64,000 nucleotides of DNA from Reticulitermes speratus (GCA_021186555.1 JAJKFL010000004.1:12456779-12520778); one strand, 5' to 3'; numbered from the stretch's first letter, positions 10,635-22,843 are shown. Program-made: numbers and translations. Notes: generated from the sequence alone by a model not told the origin.

Positions 10635-11020
10635 TATTGAACAAAGCTTGATAATATAGTGCATTTGTTGGTTTTTGAAATTGTGAATTATTACCAAAAT
10701 GTACGGTGGATATAATGTGAAACAGATATACAAGTGTAGTTAAATAATTAAACACTCAAAGGCAGATGAAGGCCTTCTGTAAAATAACGATATATCATTC
10801 GATGAATACTTTCCCATCTTTCGAGACCTCATATTACCTCCTTCTTCACGGTCAAATAATCCAAGAAGATTTCACTCTTCAATAACATCATTCCAGAAAC
10901 ATCTAGTTTCGCAAAAGAAAAATCAATCTAGCATTAAACTAAATTAAAAATTCTGATAAAATGGTTCTGTTTGTCTCATCTAACATATATACATGGTTAC
11001 CATGTTATAACATGGACAGA
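10635..11020. other. No gene recognised
   Basis: AT-rich sequence between two fold-back structures, without an open frame or repeat that I recognise. Confidence 0.45.
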
Positions 11021-11098
11021 CAGGGTATACACAAAAGAATGGTGCGGTGTCAATAGTATTCACTATTGAAACCGCACCATTCTTTTGTGTATACCCTG
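11021..11098. repeat. Perfect 28-bp-arm hairpin
   Basis: CAGGGTATACACAAAAGAAT plus GGTGCGGT at 11021-11048 is exactly inverted at 11071-11098. The loop holds a further small inverted pair, TCAATAGT and ACTATTGA, so nearly all 78 bases can pair. Confidence 0.95.
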
Positions 11099-11126
11099 TA
11101 TATTAAACAAATGTAATTTTATGGTT

Positions 11127-11363
11127 CACAAATTATACACCAACGAAATGCACTATTTTCACTTTATAATTTTTTTATTCTTCAACCCCTACACATGTTT
11201 CGGCCTTTACAAGGTCATCAGCAGGGGGCTCATAAACTACATCCACTTCACATCCTATTTTTGTCTACTACCACATTTAGTCCAGTTTCATATCATAGCT
11301 GTTTACAAAGTCTGTGTTTAAAATGTGTAATAGTGCATTTCGTTGGTGTATAATTTGTGAATT
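11127..11363. repeat. Inverted repeat pair flanking a hammerhead-like motif
   Basis: AATTATACACCAACGAAATG plus CACTATT at about 11131-11157 returns inverted at 11329-11356, enclosing about 170 bp that include the hammerhead-like motif at 11184-11231. Inverted arms around a hammerhead suggest a short remnant of a Penelope-like or retrozyme-type element; that is inference. Confidence 0.7.
11184..11231 (-). ncRNA. Hammerhead-like motif, A6 changed
   Basis: On the minus strand the order is CCCC, CTGCTGA, a CCTT/AAGG hairpin, GAAAC, ATGT, GTA, GGGG. Stem I is four G-C pairs and the GUA triplet is present. The core reads CTGCTGA instead of CTGANGA, so A6 is lost and cleavage is unlikely. Confidence 0.45.
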
Positions 11364-12099
11364 GCAAAAATGCAGGGTGAAAATAATATACAAAAGTCAT
11401 TTTATGGTCTCCAGTGACATAAATTCCATAGCAAACACGTGTCTGTGGACTCGAAAATTATTATGACAGAGAGAGATGCTTACAAAACTTTTAAAAGACC
11501 TCTTGTTACAGAATAAGAGAAGTGTGCTGTAAGGTTGGCTGTACTTGCTAAGACGTCTTGTTTACTGAGACAGAGTGCGCTATGTCGTCACACCTACGGC
11601 GTCCTTGGCTTACGTCACGGGCCGAGAGCACCGACGGAAGAAGCAGAGAAAACTTGCTCTGACCTACGACTGTCCACTGTTTTAAAAATGAACTTAGGTG
11701 ACAGTACAATTTGATTCTCCAATACAGGTCCATTTTTTATAGACTAGGGACACTTTGCCGATAGCAACGGTGAATAATGGCCCAGCTTACAAGCGCAGTT
11801 TCAACTTGATGGGAATTTCAGTTGTGCTACATGTTTCATGTCCGTTGAAACAAAGACAAACAGTTGCTATACAGACAGCAAAGGTGGACAACAGGGTCCT
11901 TGGACAGCGAAATATAAATGACTTAAAATTTTTAAGAAAATATTGTAATTTTATTGTGGATGTAATTTTACTCGGATAGGAAAATTTATTTAAAATTACA
12001 AAATTTCTGTTTTAGTTAAATTCAGAGTTACTGTCATTAATAACTTGTATTACCTATGAATTATACAACAGTATTTTAATGACTCTGTAGCCCTTTAAA
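11364..12099. other. No gene recognised
   Basis: The stretch 11540-11740 is relatively CpG-rich and unique-looking, with TTACGTCAC near 11609, but has no splice-flanked reading frame that I can support. The remainder is AT-rich. Confidence 0.4.
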
Positions 12100-13415
12100 G
12101 CCCAGTGGTTACTATATGTACCACTACGTTTAACACTCACAAATTCTACGTTCTGCCCACACAGTGTATTTGTGTGTTTTGTGTGGATCTCAGAACAAAC
12201 AGCGATTATTTCATTGTACAGCATTAACTGACTGGTTTGTATAACTGAGACGGAGTGTGTTTACTGCGCGGTACGAACTGTATTTATGTGTTTTGTGTGA
12301 ATCTCAGAACAAACAGCGATTATTTCACTGTACAGCATTAACTGACTGGTTTGTATAACTGAGACGGAGTGTGTTTACTGCGCGGTACGGACTGTATTTA
12401 TGTGTTTTGTGTGGATCTCAGAACAAACAGCGATTATTTCACTATACAGCATTAACTGACTGGTTTGTATAACTGAGACGGAGTGTGTTTACTGCGCGGT
12501 ACGGACTGTATTTATGTGTTTTGTGTGGATCTCAGAACAAACAGCGATTATTTCACTATACAGCATTAACTGACTGGTTTGTATAACTGAGACGGAGTGT
12601 GTTTACTGCGCGGTACGGACTGTATTTATGTGTTTTGTGTGGATCTCAGAACAAACAGCGATTATTTTACTGTACAGCATTAACTGACTGGTTTGTATAA
12701 CTGAGACGGGGTGTGTTTACTGCGCGGTACGGACTGTATTTATGTGTTTTGTGTGGATCTCAGAACAAACAGCGATTATTTCACTGTACAACATTAACTG
12801 ACTGGTTTGTATAACTGAGACGGAGTGTGTTTACTGCGCGGTACGGTCTGTATTTATGTGTTTTGTGTGGATCTCAGAACAAACAGCGATTATTTCACTG
12901 TACAACATTAACTGACTGGTTTGTATAACTGAGACGGAGTGTGTTTACTGCGCGGTACGGTCTGTATTTATGTGTTTTGTGTGGATCTCAGAACAAATAG
13001 CGATTATTTCACTGTACAGCATTAACTGATTGGTTTGTATAACTGAGACGGAGTGTGTTTACTGCGCGGTACGGTCTGTATTTATGTGTTTTGTGTGGAT
13101 CTCAGAACAAACAGCGATTATTTCACTGTACAACATTAACTGACTGGTTTGTATAACTGAGACGGAGTGTGTTTACTGCGCGGTACGGTCTATATTTATG
13201 TGTTTTGTGTGGATCTCAGAACAAACAGCGATTATTTCACTGTACAACATTAACTGACTGGTTTGTATAACTGAGACGGAGTGTGTTTACTGCGCGGTAC
13301 GGACTGTATTTATGTGTTTTGTGTGGATCTCAGAACAAATAGCGATTATTTCACTGTACAGCATTAACTGATTGGTTTGTATAATTGAGACGGAGTGTGT
13401 TTACTGCGCGGTAGG
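12100..13415 (-). repeat. 114-bp satellite, array B (about 11 units), inverted relative to array A
   Basis: Same unit as array A on the opposite strand. The left edge (12100-12165) carries the inverted end module: CTTTAAAGCCCAGTGGTTAC, then CGTTTAACACTCACAAATTC, then TACGTTCTGCCCACACAGTG. The right edge is GCGCGGTAGGAGCTGAGCC. Units differ by single substitutions (AGCATT/AACATT, GGACTG/GGTCTG). Confidence 0.95.
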
Positions 13416-13825
13416 AGCTGAGCCATTAAATGCAATTCAACATTCGTTTAGTCTTTACAGGAAAAGCGATACAAAACTTCGCATGCCTTTCAAACAAATT
13501 CCACTTTTATTGTTCCGTCCGCTTAAAATAATACTTGCCACTTGCTTGGCCTAACTAAAGCAGTCTAATATAATCACATAAATTTTAAAACGTTCTGAAG
13601 TTGCCATATAACATTGAGAATTAATTTTCTTCTTTAACTGAAACTTTAGGCGTTCTAATTTCCTAAAAGAAGAGCAGTTTACGGTCCATACTTGTTATTC
13701 AAATAAATTCTAAAACGTTCAGACGACGGCATATAACACTGAGAGCTAATTGTCTTAATTCTTAATATAGTGACAGCTACCAAAGAACTTTTTACACTTT
13801 TATGTAATTGCAGAAGAGTGTTGTG
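13416..13825. other. No gene recognised
   Basis: AT-rich. Two words, TAAAACGTTCTGAAGTTGCC near 13588 and TAAAACGTTCAGACGACGGC near 13711, followed by ATATAACATTGAGA-like sequence, show an old direct duplication of about 120 bp. Confidence 0.45.
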
Positions 13826-14656
13826 CATGTCTACAGAGCACACGTTATCACATGTCTACAGAGCACACGTTGTCACATGTCTACAGAGCACACGTTGTCA
13901 CATGTCTACAGAGCACACGTTGTCACATATCTACAAAGCACACGTTGTCACATGTCTACAGAGCACACGTTGTCACATATCTACAAAGCACACGTTGTCA
14001 CATGTCTACAGAGCACACGTTGTCACTTATCTACAAAGCACACGTTGTCACATGTCTACAGAGCACACGTTGTCACATGTCTACAGAGCACACGTTGTCA
14101 CATGTCTACAGAGCACACGTTGTCACATGTCTACAGAGCACACGTTGTCACATGTCTACAGAGCACACGTTGTCACATGTCTACAGAGCACACGTTGTCA
14201 CATATCTACAGAGCACACGTTGTCACATGTCTACAAAGCACACGTTGTCACATGTCTACAAAGCACACGTTGTCACATTTCTACAAAGCACACGTTGTCA
14301 CATGTCTACAAAGCATACGTTGTCACATGTCTACAAAGCACACGTTGTCACATGTCTACAAAGCACACGTTGTCACATGTCTACATAGCACACGTTGTCA
14401 CATGTCTACAAAACACACGTTGTCACATGTCTACAAAACACACGTTGTCACATGTCTACAAAGCACACGTTGTCACATGTCTACAAAGCACACGTTGTCA
14501 CATTTCTACAAAGCACACGTTGTCACATGTCTACAAAGCATACGTTGTCACATGTCTACATAGCACACGTTGTCACATGTCTACAAAACACACGTTGTCA
14601 CATGTCTACAAAGCACACGTTGTCACATGTCTACAAAGCACACGTTGTCACATGTC
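13826..14656. repeat. 25-bp minisatellite, about 33 units
   Basis: The plus-strand unit is CATGTCTACAGAGCACACGT plus TGTCA. CAGAGC units dominate the left part and CAAAGC units the right part, and a block with CATTTCTAC and CATACG variants occurs twice about 225 bp apart, a higher-order duplication of 9 units. All three frames stay open by chance of composition, so the predicted peptides (STEHTLSHVYRAHVVTCLQ) are not evidence of coding. Confidence 0.95.
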
Positions 14657-14743
14657 AAAATATCCATAAATCATTACTGGTAAAAATGACACACAGAAAA
14701 GCAGCACTACATTATATTATTAATTGAATAATTATTGTTAGTT

Positions 14744-14828
14744 TCAGCATAAAGATAGTGTCAGCATAAAGATAGTGTCAGCATAAAGATAGTGTCAGCA
14801 TAAAGATAGTGTCAGCATAAAGATAGTG
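14744..14828. repeat. 17-bp repeat, five perfect units
   Basis: TCAGCATAAAGATAGTG is repeated five times without change. It lies in the 7.7-kb beat intron, about 130 bp inside the donor end. Confidence 0.98.
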
Positions 14829-14955
14829 TCCCCTTTATTGTGTCTCTAACCATGGCAGCTGTCACTGGACGTACCAGCGCATGCGAAGATGTTTATGCGG
14901 TGAACTTTCCATGCTCAGGGACACGGTAAAAGGGACACTGCGGCCAGGCGGTTAC

Positions 14956-15089
14956 CTGTTCATCATTGATGAACCACTGCAGTTCTGACGCCGGGTAAGA
15001 CTTGCCCGAGGTGCAGTTGAGGCTTATCTCGTCTCCGACTTGGTACTGTTCTTCTTCCCCTGTAATGTGTGGGCCATCTTTAGGCAGAT
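14956..15089 (-). CDS. beat: beat exon, N-terminal half of Ig-like domain 2
   Basis: The 134-bp exon contributes two bases to a split Tyr codon and then 44 residues, LPKDGPHITGEEEQYQVGDE followed by ISLNCTSG, SYPASELQW and FINDEQ. This is the A-C strand part of the second Ig-like domain of Beat proteins; the Cys in NCTSG is the B-strand Cys, the Trp in LQWFIND is the core Trp, and NCT is a possible N-glycosylation sequon. The acceptor is TTGTCTGTTTGACAG. The donor is CAG followed by GTAACC. It enters in phase 1 and leaves in phase 0, matching both neighbours. Unlike the other two exons it has no satellite directly on its splice sites; the nearest are a 17-bp array about 130 bp downstream and a Tigger-like MITE about 60 bp upstream. 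Confidence 0.88.
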
Positions 15090-15150
15090 CTGTCAAACAG
15101 ACAACAAATCGCACTGTTGTACTTCCAGCTGCAAGGCCTAACGCAAAATA

Positions 15151-15328
15151 CAGTCGAACCCCGTTATAACGACATCGGTTTATACACCTCGTCTATAGCG
15201 TCAGATATCCTGTGATTCTAATCAATCCCTCACTGTTAATCATAACATTATACAGCTCGGTTATAACAACACTCATTTATAACGACACAAATTAGTCCCT
15301 TTCATGACGTTATAACCGAGTTCGACTG
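15151..15328. mobile_element. Short Tigger/pogo-like MITE (178 bp)
   Basis: The ends are CAGTCGAACCCCGTTATAAC and the inverted GTTATAACCGAGTTCGACTG, bordered by TA on both sides (15149-15150 and 15329-15330), the target-site duplication of Tc1/mariner-superfamily elements. CAGTCGAAC-type termini are typical of Tigger/pogo. It has no coding capacity. It lies only about 60 bp upstream of the beat Ig2 exon acceptor. Confidence 0.85.
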
Positions 15329-15329
15329 T

Positions 15330-15639
15330 ATTACAAAATTTGAGAACTCAGGGGTTCGTGGTGGTGACTGTGAATATTGCAGCTTTATGGAATGTAATGG
15401 TGTGGTCGGGTAGAAGATGGTTCTCATGCCCTGACGATAGAGGCGGAAAGTTTCTCCGAATCTTCAGTCAACGTCTACCAGAATGCACGGCGTCACAACC
15501 AATAAGACAGCAATAATTTCGAAAACGCAACAACAGCCTTCATTCTTATAAGACAAAATAATTTACTTTTAAAAACTAAAATATACCTCAGTTATATTTA
15601 AAGATTGGGTCTATATTCCCAATTGTATGGAGGAGATGG
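15330..15639. other. No gene recognised
   Basis: Sequence between the MITE and a LINE tail; no coding frame or repeat seen. Confidence 0.45.
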
Positions 15640-16080
15640 CCTCCAGATATGAATGGTGTAGCGGACAGAAAAAAAGGGGTGGTCCTCCAGCATGGGATTA
15701 TGGATAGGAATAAGATGTAACAGGAGACTGGAGAAGACTGCGTAATGAGAAGCTTCATGATCTGTACTCGCCACACATTACTTGGCATATCACATCAAGA
15801 AGAATAAGATGGGAGGGGCATGTAGAATGTATGGAGTAGAGGAGACTAGCATAGAGGGATTTGGTGGAGAAATGTGACACCAAGAGTAGACATAGGCGTA
15901 GATGGGAAGATAATATTAAAATGCGTCTTAAAGAAACAAGATTGAGGACGTGGATTGAATTCATCTGGCTCAGGATAGGAACAGATAGTGTGCTTTCGTG
16001 AATGCGGTGATGAGCGTTCGGGTTCGTTAAAACGTGGCGAATTTCTTGATTACATGAGGAAAATTAGCTTTTCAAAAAGG
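15640..16080 (+). mobile_element. LINE fragment, RT C-terminal tail (family A)
   Basis: The plus strand encodes, with several frameshifts and stops, [46 protein letters not shown] and, after a gap, a tail around TWRISDY. These are the same blocks as the tails at 1316 and 41150 but on the other strand. The copy is decayed. It ends just before the 114-bp array C. Confidence 0.65.
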
Positions 16081-16098
16081 ACAGTGCTCTATGTATAC

Positions 16099-19000
16099 AG
16101 TCCGTACCGCGCAGTAAACACACTCCGTCTCAGTTATACAAACCATTCAGTTAATGCTGTACAGTGAAATAATCGCTGTTTGTTCTGAGATCCACACAAA
16201 ACACATAAATACAGTTCGTACCGCGCAGTAAACACACTCCGTCTCAGTTACACAAACCAGTCAGTTAATGTTGTACAGTGAAATAATCGCTGTTTGTTCT
16301 GAGATCCACACAAAACACATAAATACAGTCCGTACCGCGCAGTAAACACACTCCTTCTCAGTTATACAAACAAGTCAGTTAATGTTGTACAGTGAAATAA
16401 TCGCTGTTTGTTCTGAGATCCACACAAAACACATAAATACAGTCCGTACCGCGCAGTAAACACACTACGTCTCAGTTATACAAACCAGTCAGTTAATGCT
16501 GTACAGTGAAATAATCGCTGTTTGTTCTGAGATCCACACAAAACACATAAATACAGTCCGTACCGCGCAGTAAACACACTCCGTCTCAGTTATACAAACC
16601 AGTCAGTTAATGCTGTACAGTGAAATAATCGCTGTTTGTTCTGAGATCCACACAAAACACATAAATACAGTCCGTACCGCGCAGTAAACACCTCGTCTCA
16701 GTTATACAAACCAGTCAGTTAATGTGTACAGTGAAATAATCGCTGTTTGTTCTGAGATCCACACAAAACACATAATACAGTCCGTACCGCGCAGTAAACA
16801 CACTACGTCTCAGTTATACAAACGTCAGTTAATGTGTACAGTGAAATAATCGTGTTTGTTCTGAGATCCACACAAAACACATAAATACAGTCCGTACCGC
16901 CAGTAAACACACTCCGTCTCAGTTATACAAACCAGTCAGTTAATGTTGTACAGTGAAATAATCGCTGTTTGTTCTGAGATCACACAAAACACATAGATAC
17001 AGCCGTACCGCGCAGTAACACACTCCGTCTCAGTTATACAAACAGTCAGTTAATGCTGTACAGTGAAATAATCGCTGTTTGTTCTGAGATCCACACAAAA
17101 ACATAAATACAGTCCGTACGCGCAGTAAACACACTCTCTCATTATACAAACCAGTCAGTTAATGTTGTACAGTGAAATAATCGTGTTTGTTCTGAGATCC
17201 ACACAAACACATAAATACAGTCCGTACGCGCAGTAAACACACACGTCTCAGTTATACAAACCAGTCAGTTAATGCTGTACAGTGAAATAATCGCTGTTTG
17301 TTCTGAGATCCACACAAAACATAATACAGCCGTACGCTCAGTAACACACTCCGTTCAGTTATACAACAGTCAGTTAATGCTGTACAGTGAAATAATCGCT
17401 GTTTGTTCTGAGATCCACACAAAAACATAATACAGTCCGTACGCGCAGTAACACACTCCGTCTCAGTTATACAAACAGTCAGTTAATGTGTACAGTGAAA
17501 TAATCGCTGTTTGTTCTGAGATCCACACAAAACACATAAATACAGTCCGTACCGCGCAGTAAACACACTCCGTTCAGTTATACAAACAGTCGTTAATGTT
17601 GTACAGTGAATAATCGCTGTTTGTTCTAGATCCACACAAAACACATAAATACAGTCCGTACCGCGCAGTAAACACACTCGTCTCAGTTATACAAACAGTC
17701 AGTTAATGCTGTACAGTGAAATAATCGCTGTTTGTTCTGAGATCCACACAAAACACATAAATACAGTCCGTACGCGCAGTAAACACACTCGTCTCAGTTA
17801 TACAAACCAGTCAGTTAATGTGTACAGTGAAATAATCGCTGTTTGTTTGAGATCCACACAAAACACATAATACAGTCGTACCGCGCAGTAAACACACTCC
17901 TCTCAGTTATACAAACAGTCAGTTAATGTTGTACAGTGAAATAATCGCTGTTTGTTCTGAGATCCACACAAAACACATAAATACAGTCCGTACGCGCAGT
18001 AAACACACTCGTCTCAGTTATACAAACCAGTCAGTTAATGTTGTACAGTGAAATAATCGCTGTTTGTTCTGAGATCCACACAAAACACATAAATACAGTC
18101 CGTACGCGCAGTAAACACACTCGTCTCAGTTATACAAACAGTCAGTTAAGCTGTACAGTGAAATAATCGCTGTTTGTTCTGAGATCCACACAAAACACAT
18201 AAATACAGTCCGTACCGCCAGTAAACACACTCGTTCAGTTATACAAACAGTCAGTTAATGTGTACAGTGAATAATCGCTGTTTGTTCTGAGATCCACACA
18301 AAAACATAATACAGCCGTACCGCGCAGTAAGCACACTCCGTCTCAGTTATACAAACAGTCAGTTAATGTGTACAGTGAAATAATCGCTGTTTGTTCTGAG
18401 ATCCACACAAAACACATAAATACAGTCCGTACCGCGCAGTAAACACACTCTCTCATTATACAAACCAGTCAGTTAATGTTGTACAGTGAAATAATCGCTG
18501 TTTGTTCTGAGATCCACACAAAACACATAAATACAGTCCGTACCGCGCAGTAAACACACTACGTCTCAGTTATACAAACCAGTCAGTTAATGCTGTACAG
18601 TGAAATAATCGCTGTTTGTTCTGAGATCCACACAAAACACATAAATACAGTCCGTACCGCTCAGTAAACACACTCCGTCTCAGTTATACAAACAGTCAGT
18701 TAATGCTGTACAGTGAAATAATCGCTGTTTGTTCTGAGATCCACACAAAACACATAATACAGTCCGTACCGCGCAGTAACACACTCCGTCTCAGTATACA
18801 AACCAGTCAGTTAATGTGTACAGTGAAATAATCGCTGTTTGTTCTGAGATCCACACAAAACACATAAATACAGTCCGTACCGCGCAGTAAACACACTCTC
18901 TCAGTTATACAAACAGTCAGTTAATGTTGTACAGTGAAATAATCGCTGTTTGTTCTAAGATCCACACAAAACACATAATACAGTCCGTACCGCAGTAAAC

Positions 19001-19712
19001 ACACTCGTCTCAGTTATACAAACCAGTCAGTTAATGCTGTACAGTGAAATAATCGCTGTTTGTTCTGAGATCCACACAAAACACATAAATACAGTCCGTA
19101 CCGCCAGTAAACACACTCCGTCTCAGTTATAAAACCAGTCAGTTAATGCTGTACAGTGAAATAATCGCTGTTTGTTCTGAGATCCACACAAAACACATAA
19201 TACAGTCCGTACCGCGCAGTAACACACTCCGTCTCAGTTATACAAACCAGTCAGTTAATGCTGTACAGTGAAATAATCGCTGTTTGTTCTGAGATCACAC
19301 AAAACACATAAATACAGTCCGTACGCGCAGTAAACACACTCCGTCTCAGTTATACAAACCAGTCAGTTAATGTTGTACAGTGAAATAATCGCTGTTTGTT
19401 CTGAGATCCACACAAAACACATAAATACAGTCCGTACCGCGCAGTAAACACACTCCGTCTCAGTTATACAAACCAGTCAGTTAATGCTGTACAGTGAAAT
19501 AATCGCTGTTTGTTCTGAGATCCACACAAAACACATAAATACAGTCCGTACCGCGCAGTAAACACACTCCGTCTCAGTTATACAAACCAGTCAGTTAATG
19601 CTGTACAGTGAAATAATCGCTGTTTGTTCTGAGATCCACACAAAACACATAAATACACTGTGTGGTCAGAACGTAGAATTTGTGAATGTTAAATATGGCG
19701 GTACGTAAAGAA
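16099..19712 (+). repeat. 114-bp satellite, array C (about 31 units)
   Basis: Largest array of this family, same orientation as A. The units near both edges (to about 16680 and from about 19330) are clean 114-mers. Most units between carry one or more single-base deletions, mainly in CC, CGCG, AAA and TG/CTG runs. The right edge carries the end module CACTGTGTGGTCAGAACGTA and GAATTTGTGAATGTTAAATA at 19657-19700. Confidence 0.95.
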
Positions 19713-19752
19713 TTCGAATACTTTGGGGGCCGCTTCAGATACAAAATTCTTC

Positions 19753-19800
19753 TACCTTCAAGATTAAGGCAGCAGGTTTCTCCGAAACGTCAGTGCCTAT
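19753..19800 (+). ncRNA. Degenerate hammerhead-like repeat
   Basis: TTCAAGA, then about 20 bases, then CTCCGAAACGT and CAGTGCC lie in the same order as the copies at 38288 and 47003. The core is substituted at several positions. It is listed only as a member of the same dispersed motif family. Confidence 0.25.
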
Positions 19801-21164
19801 CACCTAAACTTCACGAGGTCACGTCCCACAACACAGTGACCTCACCTTACACCCTTACGCACATGCTTACCGAATTCTGGATACAACGTCAAAAATCCAG
19901 GTTGATGTTCTTGATTACCGGATTCAAATCTCCACCCTAAGATTGCGTATTCTGGAGCCTTTCGTGGTTTTTCTGAGGATCTACAGGCAAGCATTTTTTC
20001 CACATTCTTTGAAATTTATAATTCATTGACAGCGTTGTCGGCAACGCCGTCAAATTTTAACACAGTTGCACCGTCTTCGTATTTTGAGATATTTGTCTCG
20101 TACATTTAATAATTTATCAAGCCAAACAATAAAAATTCTATATAAAAGAAACTCAAATCCGTGATCTTCCTACAGTTTCAGTCACAGAATGACACACAGT
20201 TGCTATCTTTAAACAAAAATTTTGTTCTTCTCGGCCTGTCTGCAATTTGTCAATAGAAAGACGCTATCACTCTGCATATGTACACCACCTTACAAACAAA
20301 ATCCTGCCAACGCCACTGTTCTTTCGTCATGTCGACGTTTGGTATTCACAGTCTGAACTAGTGGTACTGATATTATTACATAAACTATACATAAATATAA
20401 ATTATACATCTGTTTAACCAATCAATGCATTGTTTGGTTAAACAGATGTCAGATGAACTAAAATTGCACGGTACAAATAATATAAACATGTAAATGAATT
20501 TACGAAAACACAAAATAAAGCAGCAAATCCCAGGCACAGTACGTCGAATTGGCTTCGACCCTCCTTCCATGTACTTCCCCATTCATCATTCATCCTACAG
20601 TGTGACGTCACACTTTACGAGTTGCTGACAGTGCCGTAGAATACACCACAAAGAATATCATAAAACAGACGAAGTTAAAAGAAAGCACACAATTTATTAC
20701 GAACGATAAGGCAGGGTTGAATATGTCGTCTAAACCACAACTGGAGCAGCAATTTGTGTGTATTTACTGAATACATTCCGCGGGTTAAACTTACATTATA
20801 ACAAACAGAACTGCTAGAGTAATTACAATAAATTAAAGGAGGTGAAACTCACGAGGTTTGGATATATTACCTGTAATAACACGCAAAATGCAGAAGCTGT
20901 ATTTACAGCTCTCTCTTTTGGTAAACATTTTAATTATGCAAGGTCTAATAACAACACTTGCAAAAACGAAGAGCGTTTCAATTTAAATATCACTGCCGGT
21001 TTTAACAGCAAAACACATTTAAGCTTCATTCTGCCATAAAAAGAAAACTTGCGGCTACTATCATAAAAAAGTGTAGGCCTGTATTTATGTGGGATATAAT
21101 TACAAAGTACAACTCAAAATGGGGAAATGTTCATACCTTGCGTAATACGAACCACAGTATTGGA
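19801..21164. other. No gene recognised; one short hairpin
   Basis: AT-rich intronic sequence. The only structure is a hairpin at 20406-20449 with 16-bp perfect arms (ACATCTGTTTAACCAA and its inverse) and a 12-base loop. No supported exons. Confidence 0.5.
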
Positions 21165-21872
21165 GCTGTGTAACCTATGTGACGGCTCTTACTGTGTAAC
21201 CTATGTGACGGCTCTTATTGTGTAACCTATGTGACGGCTCTTACTGTGTAACCTATGTGACGGCTCTTATTGTGTAAGCCTATGTGACGGCTCTTATTGT
21301 GTAACCTATGTGACGGCTCTTACTGTGTAACCTATGTGACGGCTCTTACTGTGTAACCTATGTGACGGCTCTTACTGTGTAACCTATGTGACGGCTCTTA
21401 CTGTGTAACCTAGTGTGACGGCTCTTACTGTGTAACCTATGTGACGGCTCTTACTGTGTAACCTATGTGACGGCTCTTACTGTGTAACCTATGTGACGGC
21501 TCTTACTGTGTAACCTATGTGACGGCTCTTACTGTGTAACCTATGTGACGGCTCTTACTGTGTAACCTATGTGACGGCTCTTACTGTGCAACCTATGTGA
21601 CGGCTCTTATTGTGTAACCTATGTGACGGCTCTTACTGTGTAACCTATGTGACGGCTCTTACTGTGCAACCTATGTGACGGCTCTTATTGTGTAACCTAT
21701 GTGACGGCTCTTACTGTGTAACCTATGTGACGGCTCTTACTATGTAACCTATGTGACGGCTCTTACTGTGTAACCTATGTGACGGCTCTTACTGTGTAAC
21801 CTATGTGACGGCTCTTACTGTGTAACCTATGTGACGGCTCTTACTGTGTAACCTATGTGACGGCTCTTACCC
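21165..21872. repeat. 26-bp minisatellite, about 27 units
   Basis: The plus-strand unit is TGTAACCTATGTGACGGCTC plus TTACTG. The variants are few (TTATTG, TGCAACC, one inserted G near 21276, one near 21412), so the array is young or homogenised. Confidence 0.97.
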
Positions 21873-21984
21873 AATAACATGTTGCCTCTTTGTCCCATAA
21901 AGAAGGATGCATCAATCACATTGCAATACGACGCCTCGCTCTGTCGATATATTTATTTGTAACTAACCAACCAACCAAATGGAG

Positions 21985-22512
21985 CACAGTCCTTACTGAG
22001 AAGCTAACAGTTCCTCAGCTACTCAAGAAAGTACCCGCATTTCATAGAACCAGAATGTTCGTTACCGTTTTCACAACAGCCAGCCATTTGTCCGTATTCC
22101 GAGCCAGATTAATCCAATCTACGCCCTCCTAACATACTTCTGTAATATCTAGATTAATATTATCCTCCCATCTATGCCTAGGTCTTCCAAACGGTTTTTT
22201 CCCCTCAGATTTCCCCACCAAAACCCTGAATGCATTTCTCCTCTTCCCCCAACGTGCTACAAGCCCCACCCATCTCAACAACCTTAATTTGATCATCCAA
22301 CTAATATATGATATTAATATGTAATAAAGCTTCTAGTTGTGTATCTAGTTTCCGTTAGTTCCTTGCTACCTACTCGCTCTTAAGCCCAAATACCCTCCTC
22401 AGCATGCTATTCTCAAAAACCCTCAGTACATATTTTATGTGAGTTACCAAGTGTCACACCCATAAAACGCAACGTGCCATATTACTGTTCTATATAACAT
22501 AATCCTTGTGTT
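21985..22512 (-). mobile_element. LINE fragment, 3' end (family A)
   Basis: It shares with 40800-41300 the 3' end block (GAGAAGCTAACAG, CAGCTA-TCAAGAAA, ACGTGCTAC) and the reversed tail blocks around CCCAAATACCCTCCTCAGCA and TTCTCAAAAACCCTCAG. On the minus strand it ends in CTCCATTTGGTTGGTTGGTT, a (TTGG)n-type 3' tail. There are many stops; it is a dead copy. Confidence 0.65.
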
Positions 22513-22524
22513 TGTAAATATGGA

Positions 22525-22843
22525 GTGGCACGCGGTGGCGCAGCTAATTGAGGCACTGCGCTACAAGCCGGAAGGTCGCGGGTTCGATTCCCGATTACGT
22601 CATTGGCATTTTTAATTGACATAATCCTTCCGGTCGCACTATGGGCCTCGGGTCGACTCAGCCTCTAACAGAAATGAGTACCAGCAATATTTCCTGTGGG
22701 GTAAAGGCGGTCGGTGCGTAAGGCTGACAAACTTACCACCTTCATGTGCTGATTGTCTAGAAATCTGGGAGCTTCAACCTCCTGGAACCCTAAGGGCCTG
22801 TCCAGGCCTGTAATGGGATTGCTGTACCTTTACCTTTACCTTC
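22525..22843 (+). mobile_element. tRNA-derived SINE with 11-bp target-site duplication
   Basis: GTAAATATGGA is found at 22514-22524 and 22844-22854. The element starts GTGGCACGCGGTGGCGCAGC, has an A-box-like GGCGCAGCTAATTGAGGCA and a B box GCGGGTTCGATTCCC, a body with ACTATGGGCCTCGGGTCGAC and GAAATGAGTACCAGCAATAT, and ends TACCTTTACCTTTACCTT. The same family occurs inverted at 55614-55891. Confidence 0.9.

Noticed and set aside
22540-22600. Functional tRNA gene
   Set aside because: A- and B-box words are present but sit in a SINE body with target-site duplications; the cloverleaf is not intact. The same applies to 2460, 46600, 47960 and 5850.
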